Positions 1 to 8,264 of a stretch of 64,000 nt of DNA are shown here, one piece after another; the first letter of the stretch is position 1, and each line of letters starts with the position of its first letter. The DNA is from Nocardia vinacea NBRC 16497. GTDB lineage: Bacteria; Actinomycetota; Actinomycetes; Mycobacteriales; Mycobacteriaceae. The notes beneath the pieces were generated by a model, which was not told the DNA's origin, made no database searches, and was given only the letters and a program-made list of their open reading frames with translations. The DNA lies in assembly GCF_000308835.1 (NCBI RefSeq), contig NZ_BAGN01000220.1:1-64000 (forward strand), written 5' to 3'. A program made the position numbers and the translations under genes.

Positions 1-349
1 TCTTGATCTTCACCAGCATCGCGTATTCCCTACCCTCATCCGGTTCACCCCGGCGTCCCACCATCCACCGCGCCGGTACTGATGATGACCCGCCGTCGCC
101 GCGAAGACCACCGGAAAGCCAAGAAGACCAGCACAATTCAGCAATAGAAACCGATCAGTCGGATCTATCCCGACCGGCCGATCCCCTAGTGGTACCCCTA
201 GGGATCCGCGGATAAGCCGAGATCCCGGAGCCGCGCACCGCACAATTCGGCACCGCCGCCCCGCCGATCACGGACCTACCCGCTAGTACGCTCGGATTCG
301 GTCCGGCAGGACGGACCCCGCCACCGGCGGCGGACAAGGAGGCATGAGC
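1..349. other. left-edge region without a convincing complete gene
   Basis: No complete gene is supported here. The short open frames on both strands have no recognisable domains and no good ribosome binding site. On the minus strand an AGGGTAGGG-like site precedes an ATG at position 19 that would read MLVKIK and leave the window, so the 5' end of a minus-strand gene may lie at the extreme left. That is only a guess. The last bases carry the ribosome binding site of the following plus-strand gene. Confidence 0.35.
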
Positions 350-895
350 ATGGTTTCGGCGTTGCAACCACGCATTTCACCCGGTCGACTCCGGGAGCTG
401 GGCCCGATCAATTGGATTGTCTGGCAGATACTTTCACGTGCGGCGGGGACGGACGACGCACATCTGTTCAGCACACTCGGCCGCACCAAAGGACTGTTCC
501 GCGGCTGGCTGCACTTCTCCGGGCGGCTGATGCCGGGCGGCCGACTGCCCAGGCACGAATCCGAGCTGGTCATCCTGCGCGTCGCACAACTGCGCGACTG
601 CGCCTACGAAATGGACCATCACATTCGCCTCGGCAGGCGGGCCGGCGTCACGCCGGAGATCCTGGACCGGGTTCGCACCGGCCCCGCCGCCGACGGGTGG
701 TCGGATAAGCATCGCGCGCTGCTCACCGCCGTCGACAAGTTGGTCGAAACCCGCGATATCGACGACGCCACCTGGTCCGCGCTTGCCGAGCACTACGACG
801 AGCGCAGCCTGATCGAAATCGTGCTGCTCATCAATCAGTACGAGGGGCTGGCCGCGACCATCACCGCGCTGCGGATCCAGCGCGACGGCGTCTGA
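350..895 (+). CDS. carboxymuconolactone decarboxylase / AhpD-like family protein
   Basis: A 181-residue cytoplasmic protein of the CMD/AhpD fold. The core motif around residues 65-85 (ESELVILRVAQLRDCAYE followed by His-His) is the family helix that carries the conserved Glu, Cys and His. AhpD peroxidases have a CxxC at this place; only one Cys is present here, so classical AhpD peroxidase chemistry is unlikely and the substrate is unknown. The start at 350 is preferred over the ATG at 344 because AAGGAGG ends at 342, which leaves 7 bases to 350 and only 1 to 344. It stands alone and is followed by 275 bases before the next small gene. Confidence 0.85.
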   Translation: MVSALQPRISPGRLRELGPINWIVWQILSRAAGTDDAHLFSTLGRTKGLFRGWLHFSGRLMPGGRLPRHESELVILRVAQLRDCAYEMDHHIRLGRRAGVTPEILDRVRTGPAADGWSDKHRALLTAVDKLVETRDIDDATWSALAEHYDERSLIEIVLLINQYEGLAATITALRIQRDGV

Positions 896-1170
896 CCGAC
901 CACGGCGTTGGCGCACAGTTCGCCACCCCTCGCCAACGCCACCCATTCTCGATTTAGCAATTCCATAGCGATCACCCGCGATAGCCCCTAAACTGAAACG
1001 CGACACGCACAGAATGACGACTTTCATCCCCGTCGTCATGCAGCACCATAGCTTTCGAGACATCAACCGACGTGTGTCGCACGCCATAGTGTGACAGCAC
1101 CAGGATCGGAAACCCCTCCATCAAGCTAGCTGGCAATTAACTGTCGGCTCTAGAGGAGAAAGGGGCCGTC

Positions 1171-1302
1171 ATGACTGTCAGCCTCGTGTTGATCGTGGCG
1201 GGATTCATTCTTCTGTCCATCGTGATCACAAGCTTCCTGCTTCCCGGCAGTGCGGACACCGCGCGGCATCCGAAACCGCACAACGAGACCGGCGATCAGT
1301 AG
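1171..1302 (+). CDS. small single-pass membrane protein (43 aa)
   Basis: A 43-residue ORF with one hydrophobic helix at about residues 4-25 and a short polar tail rich in His, Asp and Asn. A GAGGAGAAAGG stretch lies about 10 bases before the ATG, a strong ribosome binding site. Function unknown. Its stop lies 9 bases from the stop of the convergent TetR gene. No similar gene is recognised, so the support is the site, the helix and the codon use. Confidence 0.55.
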   Translation: MTVSLVLIVAGFILLSIVITSFLLPGSADTARHPKPHNETGDQ

Positions 1303-1311
1303 CCCTGCGGC

Positions 1312-2079
1312 TCAGCGGCTTTCGATGAGCTGCGCCAGGCCGTCCAGGACTCGCACCAGACCGAATTCGTAGGCGTGGTCGGCGCTGTAGGCGGAGTCGT
1401 ACGCCTGCCCCGCGACCGCGCCGACGCGGGCGGCCAGCGGGTAGCGCTCGGCATCGAAGAACTGCGCCAGTAGCGGAGCTGCACGCTCCCACCATTGCCG
1501 GTCGGACATGGCGCTATCGGTTGCGGCGCGTTCGGTGTCGATGGCGATGCGAGCCGCCGAGGTGACAAAGCCGAGGACGTAGGTGACGGCGGCGTCCAGC
1601 TCGAGGTCGTCGAGACCGAGGCCGTCGAAGGCGCGCAGTTCGTGTTCGTATTTGGCGGCGACACCCGGGCCGAGCGGTGGCCGCGTGGTCGGCAGATAGG
1701 CGACCCACGGGTGACGGACCAGCATGGCGCGATTCTCGGCGGCGATCGTCGTGACGCGATCGCGCCAGGGCAGACCGGTCAGGTCGGCCCGCGGCATCTC
1801 CCGATAGACCGCGTCGAGCATCAGGTCGACGAGTTCCGCCTTGCCCGGCACGTAGGTGTAGGTGGCCATGGGGGTCAAGCCCAGCTTGGTGGCGACCGCT
1901 CGCATGGTGAGCGCGCCGATCCCATCCGCGTCCGCGATTTCGATGGCCGCCGCGACCACGGCATCCACACTGCTGCGCTGCTTCGGTCCGCGCACCGATG
2001 CGGCAGGCACGCGCCACAGCAGTTCCAAGGTGCGCACGGGATCGCCCGCGCTGCTGCGGTCCCGTGACTGCTCGGCCAT
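1312..2079 (-). CDS. TetR/AcrR family transcriptional regulator with TetR_C-type C-terminus
   Basis: A 255-residue repressor. The helix-turn-helix lies at about residues 35-80 (ALTMRAVATKLGLTPMATYT), followed by a ligand-binding all-helical domain of the type found in TetR_C_1 proteins. The frame is open further upstream, but the ATG at 2079 has GAGGAGG just upstream and gives the normal family length. It is divergent from the VOC gene. A palindrome at 2182-2192 in the shared promoter region is its probable operator, so it likely represses that gene and perhaps itself. Ligand unknown. Confidence 0.85.
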   Translation of the reverse strand: MAEQSRDRSSAGDPVRTLELLWRVPAASVRGPKQRSSVDAVVAAAIEIADADGIGALTMRAVATKLGLTPMATYTYVPGKAELVDLMLDAVYREMPRADLTGLPWRDRVTTIAAENRAMLVRHPWVAYLPTTRPPLGPGVAAKYEHELRAFDGLGLDDLELDAAVTYVLGFVTSAARIAIDTERAATDSAMSDRQWWERAAPLLAQFFDAERYPLAARVGAVAGQAYDSAYSADHAYEFGLVRVLDGLAQLIESR

Positions 2080-2181
2080 GCCGCCTCCTCGTGTTCGCGA
2101 GATCCCCGTGCGAAAGCCGATCGTATCGGCGTGACCCACATAACAGTGCGGCCACTCGGGAATTCCTCTACAGAGTACAGC

Positions 2182-2195
2182 ATACTTAGTATAGT
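2182..2195 (+). promoter_or_regulatory. operator and -10 element of the VOC gene
   Basis: ATACTTAGTAT (2182-2192) is a perfect inverted repeat with a single central base. It overlaps TATAGT (2190-2195), a good -10 box that would start transcription near 2202, about 23 bases before the GTG of the VOC gene. A repressor bound here would block RNA polymerase. The divergent TetR is the obvious candidate. Confidence 0.55.
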
Positions 2196-2224
2196 ATTTG
2201 AGTCCAGCTCCCGAGGAGGACCTT

Positions 2225-2602
2225 GTGAAAATCACCGCTTCCGCCATCTCGCTCAATGTCGCCGACCCGCAGGCCTCGGCAAAGTTCGCCATCGACCACC
2301 TCGGCTTCACCGAGCAGATGTCGGCCGACGGTTTCGTCTCGGTCGCCCGCCCCGATGCCGGTTTCACCGTGTGCTACCTGCGTACGGGTCTCGACAGCTT
2401 CAAGCCGAAAGACAAAGCGGGAAGTGCTGGCGAGGGGCTACTGGTCGCGTTCGTCGTGGACGATATCGATGCCGAGTACGAACGGCTCCAGAGCGAGGGC
2501 GTGCCGATCGTCACCCCGATCGAGACCGAGCCCTGGGGTGAGCGCTACTTCCAGACGGCCGATCCGAACGGCATCATCCTGCAATTGGTGCAGTGGGTCT
2601 GA
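2225..2602 (+). CDS. VOC family protein (glyoxalase/bleomycin-resistance fold)
   Basis: A 125-residue protein of the vicinal-oxygen-chelate superfamily. It has the two beta-alpha-beta-beta-beta units: the first begins with SAISLNVADPQASAKFAIDH, the second ends with YFQTADPNGIILQLVQWV, whose Asn-Gly-Ile-x-Leu-x-Leu pattern is typical. The GTG start is set by CGAGGAGGA at 2212-2220. Such single-domain proteins act as lactoylglutathione-lyase-like enzymes, dioxygenases or drug-binding proteins; nothing here decides which. It is probably controlled by the divergent TetR. Confidence 0.85.
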   Translation: MKITASAISLNVADPQASAKFAIDHLGFTEQMSADGFVSVARPDAGFTVCYLRTGLDSFKPKDKAGSAGEGLLVAFVVDDIDAEYERLQSEGVPIVTPIETEPWGERYFQTADPNGIILQLVQWV

Positions 2603-2915
2603 TGCGAGTCGAGGTCGCATGCCGTGCGGTAAGCAGGGCATACGACCTCGGTTGATGCAACCGGGCCTGCACGCCGTCTCAACGCCTCACGGCCGCGGCG
2701 TGCGAGCCCGGTGAACCTACCCATGGTTGCAACGCTGCGGCGGCGTATGCCCCCCGCGACTCAGCTACCAATTCCATTGACACAGAACGGGATTGCACAC
2801 CGTATCGACGAACGCGGATAACGCGCGACCGAAATACGGGCGTGCAAGTTGGGTGACCTGCCTTTGGACGCGTGGAGCTGGGAGGCGCACGACCTCGGCG
2901 TCTTAGCCAACCAAT
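2603..2915. other. convergent intergenic region with two long hairpins
   Basis: No gene is seen between the convergent VOC and quinone-reductase genes. Two strong inverted repeats are present. One pairs 2610-2623 with 2637-2650 (core CGAGGTCG/CGACCTCG, one mismatch). The other pairs 2660-2676 with 2696-2712 (17 positions, two mismatches). Neither has a T-tract. They probably end transcription from both sides; the second is longer than a terminator needs to be. Confidence 0.5.
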
Positions 2916-3767
2916 TTAGGCGAGGGCGGCGCCGAAGACCTCGACGGCGGGAGTGGAGGGGCGGCCGAGCAGTTTCTGGAGGTCGCCGGAATCCACATCG
3001 AGGATGCCGTCGCCGACTCCGGCGTCCGCATCCGCGAGCACCGCGGCGTAGTCGCCGGGCAGACCGGCCTGCTCGAGCGCCGCGCTGTAGTCCTCCTTGG
3101 ACAGGTTCTCGTAGCGCACCGGCTTGCCGGATGCCTGCGAAATCACCTGGGCGAGTTCGGCATAGGTGAGGCGCTCATCGCCGCCGAGTTCGTAGATCCG
3201 GCCCGCGTGGCCGTCGGTGGTCAGCACCTTGGCGGCCGCCTCGGCATAGTCGGCGCGCGCGGCACCGGCAACGCGACCCGTACCCGCAGCACCGCGCAGC
3301 ACGCCGGACTCGACCGTGTGCCCGAGCGCGCCGAAGTAGTTCTCCCAGTACCAGCCGTTGCGCAGGAGTGTGTGCGGGACAGTCGATCCCGCGAGTACCT
3401 CCTCGGTGCCCCGGTGCTCCTGGGCCAGGATGAGCGGGTTCTCGGTGGCGCGCGGAATGCTCGTGTAGGCGAGCAGCTGCACGCCCGCACGCTCGGCGGC
3501 CCGAATTACATTGGTGTGCTGGGCGACTCGGGACCCGAATTCGTTTCCGGAGACCAGCAGTACCCGATCGACACCGGCCAAGGCCCGGTCGAGGGCTTCG
3601 GCGTCGTCATAGGAGGCCTGCCGGACCTCGACGCCCCGCTCGGCCAGATCGGCAACCTTCTGCGGATCACGCACGATCGCGACCACGGGCGTGGTCCCCT
3701 CACGCAACAGCGCCTCGACGACGAGACGGCCCAGCTGCCCACCAGCTCCGGTTACGGCGACGGTCAT
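2916..3767 (-). CDS. NAD(P)H:quinone oxidoreductase, NmrA-like SDR (QorB/YtfG type)
   Basis: A 283-residue atypical short-chain dehydrogenase. The N-terminal Rossmann motif is TGAGGQLGRLVVEALL; further family features are the VLLVSGNE segment, the AYTSI stretch and LLRNGWYWENY. It fits the QorB/YtfG subfamily, which reduces quinones with NADPH. It is divergent from an HxlR-type regulator, the same pairing seen in E. coli (ytfG/ytfH) and with QorR in corynebacteria, which supports a redox- or quinone-induced reductase. The shared 100-base region holds a TACT-N7-AGTA site. Confidence 0.85.
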   Translation of the reverse strand: MTVAVTGAGGQLGRLVVEALLREGTTPVVAIVRDPQKVADLAERGVEVRQASYDDAEALDRALAGVDRVLLVSGNEFGSRVAQHTNVIRAAERAGVQLLAYTSIPRATENPLILAQEHRGTEEVLAGSTVPHTLLRNGWYWENYFGALGHTVESGVLRGAAGTGRVAGAARADYAEAAAKVLTTDGHAGRIYELGGDERLTYAELAQVISQASGKPVRYENLSKEDYSAALEQAGLPGDYAAVLADADAGVGDGILDVDSGDLQKLLGRPSTPAVEVFGAALA

Positions 3768-3801
3768 GACTTACCTCCATGGGTCTGTACGGTTCATCAA
3801 G

Positions 3802-3816
3802 TACTAACTAATAGTA
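3802..3816. promoter_or_regulatory. probable HxlR-family operator
   Basis: TACTAACTAATAGTA is an inverted repeat with TACT/AGTA ends and seven bases between. It lies between the quinone reductase and its divergent HxlR regulator, 34 bases from the reductase start. Operators of related HxlR/YodB regulators have this general TACT...AGTA form. The assignment is an inference from position and symmetry. Confidence 0.55.
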
Positions 3817-3867
3817 AGCACTATGCATTCCGCATCCACTTTGGTCAAGTTGGGTACTATCGATTCC

Positions 3868-4266
3868 ATGACCACTCAGCGCACGCCGTTGGTGGATACC
3901 GACGATCCGACGCTGGAAGCCGACGTATTCGCCCGGAACTGCACGTCACGACCGGTGCTCCAGAATGTGATCAGCCGCTGGGGCACCCTCGCCCTGGTCG
4001 CGCTGCGCGAGGGGCCGTACCGGTTCAGCGCCCTGCGCCGCCGCGTCGACGGCGTCAGCGAGCGCATGCTCTCGCAGACTCTGCAGGCCCTGGAGCGCGA
4101 CGGCATGGTCCATCGCGAGGTGCAGGAAACCATCCCCCCGCGAGTCGAATACACCCTCACCGAGCTTGGCACTCTGGTCGCCGAACGCCTGGAAGACCTC
4201 ATCCAGATCGTCGAAACCAACATGCCCCGAGTCCTCGAAGCCCAAGCCGCGTACCACCGCGACTGA
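3868..4266 (+). CDS. HxlR family redox-type transcriptional regulator
   Basis: A 132-residue winged-helix protein. The family signature is clear: an N-terminal Cys (Cys25), then SRWGTLALVALREGPYRF, the recognition region (SERMLSQTLQALERDGMVHR) and a C-terminal helix for dimer contact. The single N-terminal Cys is the residue oxidised or alkylated in QorR- and YodB-like members. It is divergent from the quinone reductase it probably represses. A TACTAT -10 box at 3855-3860 ends 7 bases before the ATG, so the message is probably leaderless; no ribosome binding site is visible. Confidence 0.9.
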   Translation: MTTQRTPLVDTDDPTLEADVFARNCTSRPVLQNVISRWGTLALVALREGPYRFSALRRRVDGVSERMLSQTLQALERDGMVHREVQETIPPRVEYTLTELGTLVAERLEDLIQIVETNMPRVLEAQAAYHRD

Positions 4267-4330
4267 CCCCAACTCGGTCGGCGGATGCGCGCCCGGGAAG
4301 CTCGGGGCGTTGTCGCGGGTTGGTGTGGGT

Positions 4331-4747
4331 ATGGAAATTTCCTCGGCTGTTGATTTCGCGCGGACCACCAAGCGGTCCGTGCTCACCACCATCCGGCGCA
4401 ATGGTCGCCCACAGCTGTCCAATGTGCTGCATGTGGTGGGTGACGACGGGGTCATCCGCATCTCCATCACCGCCGACCGGGCCAAGTACCACAATCTGGT
4501 GCGCGATCCGTGGGCCGCAATCCACGTCACCCGCGACGACTTCTTCGCCTACGCCGTCATCGAGGGCACCGTCGATCTCACGCCCGTCGCCGCCGACCCC
4601 AACGACTCCACTGTCGACGAACTGGTCGCCTACTACCGAGCGGGCTCAGGCGAGCACCCCGACTGGGACGAATACCGCAAGGCCATGGTCACCGACCGCC
4701 GCGCCCTCGTTCGCCTGACGCCCACCCACGCCTACGGCATGCTCTGA
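4331..4747 (+). CDS. PPOX-class, probably F420-dependent, flavoprotein
   Basis: A 138-residue split-barrel protein of the pyridoxamine-phosphate-oxidase-like class found in large numbers in F420-producing actinobacteria. Visible features are the N-terminal beta-strands (RSVLTTIRRNGRPQLSNVLH), the DRAKYHNLVRDPWAAIHV cofactor-side segment and the C-terminal VRLTPTHAYGM. Members reduce small molecules with F420H2 or bind FMN or heme; the substrate here is unknown. ATG at 4331 is chosen because the protein then starts directly at the first helix. It is convergent with the deacetylase, with 6 bases between the stops. Confidence 0.8.
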   Translation: MEISSAVDFARTTKRSVLTTIRRNGRPQLSNVLHVVGDDGVIRISITADRAKYHNLVRDPWAAIHVTRDDFFAYAVIEGTVDLTPVAADPNDSTVDELVAYYRAGSGEHPDWDEYRKAMVTDRRALVRLTPTHAYGML

Positions 4748-4753
4748 CGATTC

Positions 4754-5455
4754 TCAGTGCTTCAGAAGCTCCGACACCGTGACGAATTGGTAACCGGCGG
4801 AACGCAGTTCGCTGACTATGCGCGGAATGGCGGCAAGGGATTCATGCCATTGGCCCATGACGTGCAGTAGGACGATGGAGCCGGGCCGCACCTTGGACAC
4901 GGTTTCGGCGACGATGGCATCGGCACTCGCCTGCTTGCCCGAGTCGGGTTCCACATCCCAGGTGATCGTCGTGCGGTCGTGGTCGGAGAGGTACTTCGGG
5001 AGCGCCCAGAGCTTCTTGCCGTAGGGCGGGCGGAAGGTGACCGGGCCCTGGTAACCGGTTTTCGCGATTTCCGCGTCGGTTCGCTCGATCTCGTCGCGAA
5101 CGGTGTCGCCGGAGACGAGCACCATGCGGCGATGGTCGTAGGTGTGATTGCCGATCTCGTGACCGGCCTGCGCAATGGCCCTGCCGTATTCGGGATGCGC
5201 GGCCAGATCACGGCCCATGAGATAGAAAGTGGCCGGAATCGCCGCTTCGGCAAGGACTTTCAACACTTCGGGCGCTTTGTCCGTCGGCCCGTCGTCCAGG
5301 GTCAATGCGACCACCTTGTCGGTGGTATCGACTCGGTTCACGAGCCGCCCCGCCAGTTGGAAGGTGCGCGAGTTCATCAGGTAGTAGCCGCCGACCGCCA
5401 GCGCCAACACCACCACGAGCACCAGCGCACTACCGATCAACCATTTGCGTCGCAT
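4754..5455 (-). CDS. polysaccharide deacetylase, NodB domain, membrane-anchored
   Basis: A 233-residue protein with one N-terminal membrane helix (about residues 6-27) and a NodB carbohydrate esterase 4 domain outside the cell. All main motifs are present: LTLDDGPT (catalytic Asp and metal Asp), GHEIGNHTYDH (metal His pair), RPPYGKK and LLHVMG. It should remove N-acetyl groups from a cell-wall polymer such as peptidoglycan. It follows lpd on the same strand, but a good terminator lies between them, so it probably has its own promoter or weak read-through. Confidence 0.88.
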   Translation of the reverse strand: MRRKWLIGSALVLVVVLALAVGGYYLMNSRTFQLAGRLVNRVDTTDKVVALTLDDGPTDKAPEVLKVLAEAAIPATFYLMGRDLAAHPEYGRAIAQAGHEIGNHTYDHRRMVLVSGDTVRDEIERTDAEIAKTGYQGPVTFRPPYGKKLWALPKYLSDHDRTTITWDVEPDSGKQASADAIVAETVSKVRPGSIVLLHVMGQWHESLAAIPRIVSELRSAGYQFVTVSELLKH

Positions 5456-5474
5456 CGTTCAGCTCCAATGAAAA

Positions 5475-5512
5475 ACGGTGGCGCCCGGACCTTTCGGCCC
5501 GAACACCACCGT
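5475..5512 (-). terminator. rho-independent terminator of lpd
   Basis: On the minus strand ACGGTGG (from 5512) pairs with CCACCGT (to 5475) and is followed by a run of T. A second stem, CGGGCC-GAAA-GGTCCG, nests inside. It begins 13 bases after the lpd stop. This is one of the few hairpins in the window with a true U-tract. Confidence 0.75.
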
Positions 5513-5524
5513 CTCCGACACGGA

Positions 5525-6925
5525 TCAGAAGTTGATCATGTGGCCGGCGAGGCCGTGGAACGCTTCCTGCAGGGCTTCGCTCAACGTCGGGTGAGTGTGG
5601 ACGTTGCGGGTCAGCTCATTGACGGTCAGGTCCCACTTCTGGGCCAGGGTCAGCTCCGGCAGCAGTTCGGAGACATCCGGACCGATGAGGTGGCCGCCGA
5701 GGAGTTCACCGTACTTGGCGTCGGCGACCAGCTTGACGAAACCGGTCGGATCGCCGAGACCGTGCGCCTTGCCGTTGGCGGTGAACGGGAAGGTGGCGAC
5801 CTTCACGTCGTAGCCCTCGTCGCGGGCCTGCTGCTCGGTGAGGCCGAAGCTGGCGACCTGCGGCTGGCAGAAGGTGGCGCGCGGCATCATCCGGTAGTCG
5901 CCGAGGGTCACCGTCGGCGCGCCGGCGATGGTCTCCGACGCCACGACCCCCTGGGCCTCCGCGACGTGGGCGAGCTGCAGCTTCCCGGTCACGTCACCGA
6001 TGGCGTAGATATGCGGCACATTGGTGCGCATGTTGTCGTCGATGGCGATGGCGCCGCGCTCGAGCGCGACACCGGTGTTCTCCAGGCCGTAGCCCTCGAC
6101 CCGCGGCGCGAAGCCGACGGCCTGCAGCACCTTGTCGACGGTGACCGTCTCCAGGTTGCCGGTCTTGTTGTCCTTGATCGACACGGTGACCTTGGAACCG
6201 TCGTCGTCGATCGACTGCACGGCCGCACCGGTGGTGATGGTGATGCCGAGCTTCTTGTACTGCTTGGTGATCTCCTTGGAGACGTCGGCGTCCTCGTTCG
6301 GCAGCGCACGATCCAGGAACTCCACGATGCGCACATCGACGCCGTAGTTCTTCAGGACGTAGCCGAACTCCATGCCGATCGCGCCAGCGCCGACGATCAG
6401 GATCGAGCCGGGCAGGTCGCGGGTGAGGATCTGCTCCTCGTAGGTCACCACATTCGCGCTGAGCGAGGTGCCCGGCAGCAGCTTGGTGACGGTGCCCGTG
6501 GCGATGATGACATTGCTGAAGGTGATCGTCTCGGTGCCGCCGCTGGACAGGGCGACCGAGAGGGTGTTCGCGTCGGTGAAGGTGCCCTTACCGTCGAACT
6601 CGTCGATCTTGTTCTTCTTCATCAGGAAGTGGACGCCCTTGACCCGGCCGTCGGCGACCTTGCGGCTGCGGTCGAACGCGACACCGAAGTCGAAGCTCAC
6701 GTCGCCGGAAATGCCGAAGGTCTTGGCTTCCTTGGTGAAGATATGCGCGAGTTCCGCGTTGCGCAGCAGCGCCTTGGAGGGGATGCAGCCCACGTTGAGG
6801 CAGACACCACCCCAATACTTCTGCTCGACGATCGCGGTACGGAGGCCAAGTTGTGCCGCGCGGATGGCGGCGACATAACCGCCAGGACCGGCACCGAGAA
6901 CGACAACGTCGTAATGGGAAGTCAC
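5525..6925 (-). CDS. lpdC: dihydrolipoyl dehydrogenase
   Basis: A 466-residue flavoprotein, the E3 component of 2-oxoacid dehydrogenase complexes and, in mycobacteria, of the peroxynitrite reductase system. It reoxidises dihydrolipoamide with NAD+. Features: FAD-binding GAGPGGYVAA near residue 11, the redox disulfide GGVCLNVGCIPSK (Cys42, Cys47), the NAD-binding GAGAIGMEFGYVLK, AIGDV, and the C-terminal interface with the active-site HTHPTLSEAL. The whole sequence follows M. tuberculosis Lpd closely. GTG at 6925 is chosen because it matches that start. A terminator follows. Confidence 0.97.
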   Translation of the reverse strand: MTSHYDVVVLGAGPGGYVAAIRAAQLGLRTAIVEQKYWGGVCLNVGCIPSKALLRNAELAHIFTKEAKTFGISGDVSFDFGVAFDRSRKVADGRVKGVHFLMKKNKIDEFDGKGTFTDANTLSVALSSGGTETITFSNVIIATGTVTKLLPGTSLSANVVTYEEQILTRDLPGSILIVGAGAIGMEFGYVLKNYGVDVRIVEFLDRALPNEDADVSKEITKQYKKLGITITTGAAVQSIDDDGSKVTVSIKDNKTGNLETVTVDKVLQAVGFAPRVEGYGLENTGVALERGAIAIDDNMRTNVPHIYAIGDVTGKLQLAHVAEAQGVVASETIAGAPTVTLGDYRMMPRATFCQPQVASFGLTEQQARDEGYDVKVATFPFTANGKAHGLGDPTGFVKLVADAKYGELLGGHLIGPDVSELLPELTLAQKWDLTVNELTRNVHTHPTLSEALQEAFHGLAGHMINF

Positions 6926-7120
6926 GCCGTCGAGCCTAACTCTGTCGAGCAAACTTCACCCACCCGTCCCCCACCAAGGTTGGATGCGCCTGGTCAACGC
7001 CTCGGATGCCCCGGGCCTGGCGATTCCCGGCTCGGCCGCAGATCACTACGGCTCGCGACGCCCGGTTCGCCGTGCCGATCCCGGTCGAGAACAAAATGAA
7101 CGGATTGTGGGTGCCGCGGA

Positions 7121-8104
7121 TCAGTCCCGCCAGACCTGCTGGGCGACCCGAGCGAAGTTGCCACCGAACACCGCCGCCCGGTCCCCAGCACTGAAACCAC
7201 GACCGGCAAGCTCGGCATCCAATCCGGGCAGCTCGTTCAGTCCGAGCAGATCTTCCGGCGGCACCCATTGCAGCGGCCCCCACTTGGTATACGCGTCGGA
7301 AAACGCCCCCGGATCCTGCGTGAGCATGTCATTGAAATCCTCGGCATCGAAGGAGTAGTCGGATCCGATGCCGATATGTTCGATCCCGACGAGCTCCGCA
7401 CCGTATTCGATATGCGCGGCCATTGCCGCGACCCGCTCGGCCCGGCCATCGATCGCATTCTGGCCGAGGAAGATTCCCACTCCATTGATACCGATAACCC
7501 CGCCGGTCCGGGCACAAGCCAGCGCCTGTTCGTCGGTGATATTGCGCGGATGCGCCCACAGTGCGGCGAAATTGGAATGGCTGTAGATCATCGGAACCCC
7601 GGTGCATTCGGCGAGGTCAAGTCCGGTGCGGCGGGAGCAGTGCGAACCGTCGACGAATATGCCGACCTCGTTCTGTTTGCGCACCAGATCTCGGCCGTAG
7701 GCGGTGAGTCCGGTGTCGTCGGTATCCAGACAGCCGCAACCGGCCGCATTGGCGTGGTTGTAGGTCGGCAGCATTGAGCGAACGCCCAGTTCGTAGAACA
7801 TCTCGAGGTTATCCGGATCACCACCCAGCGGCCCCGAATCCTCCAGGTCGAAAGCCAGCGAAATGGTCTCGGCGGCACCGATATCGGCGAACCGGTCGAC
7901 CAGCCGGAACCGACCGTCGCCCAGCGCGTCCCGGCGGAACTTGTGCAGCAGCGCCAGCGAATCCTCCGTCGACTGCCGCGAATACCCGACGTTCACCGAT
8001 AAATACGAGCCGAGCGGATAGCGCGCCAGATCGGCGATCCGAGCGGAATGCAGTAATGGCAGGCAGCAGTGCTGCTCCCAGAGAAACTGTGGCAAACCGG
8101 CCAC
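7121..8104 (-). CDS. membrane dipeptidase (M19) family protein with altered metal motif
   Basis: A 327-residue amidohydrolase-fold protein of the renal dipeptidase family. The bridging Glu region (LAFDLEDSGPLGG), the His of IYSHSNFAALWAHPRNITDEQ and the C-terminal GSDYSFD and FGGNFARV segments fit the family. The first zinc motif, normally His-x-Asp near the N-terminus, reads His12-Cys-Cys (EQHCCLP), so the usual Asp ligand is replaced. It may use Cys as ligand, act on a different substrate or be inactive. GTG start with GAGGTGGAAG just upstream. It stands alone. Confidence 0.8.
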   Translation of the reverse strand: MAGLPQFLWEQHCCLPLLHSARIADLARYPLGSYLSVNVGYSRQSTEDSLALLHKFRRDALGDGRFRLVDRFADIGAAETISLAFDLEDSGPLGGDPDNLEMFYELGVRSMLPTYNHANAAGCGCLDTDDTGLTAYGRDLVRKQNEVGIFVDGSHCSRRTGLDLAECTGVPMIYSHSNFAALWAHPRNITDEQALACARTGGVIGINGVGIFLGQNAIDGRAERVAAMAAHIEYGAELVGIEHIGIGSDYSFDAEDFNDMLTQDPGAFSDAYTKWGPLQWVPPEDLLGLNELPGLDAELAGRGFSAGDRAAVFGGNFARVAQQVWRD

Positions 8105-8264
8105 CTTCCACCTCGGTTCGGTATCGGACCAGCGATCCTACTGATCCGACCGGTACGTATGTCACGCCTTGAATCGATGTCGAGCAACCGGTAACAGGCC
8201 GCCCGAATTGCCCGATTCATCGAGTGATATCTCACCTTTAAAGCCTCTCGGCAACAATGTGGAC

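Noticed and set aside
4979..7099. 706-residue plus-strand frame opposite lpd and the deacetylase
   Set aside because: Composition of an antisense shadow; lpd and the deacetylase are certain on the other strand.
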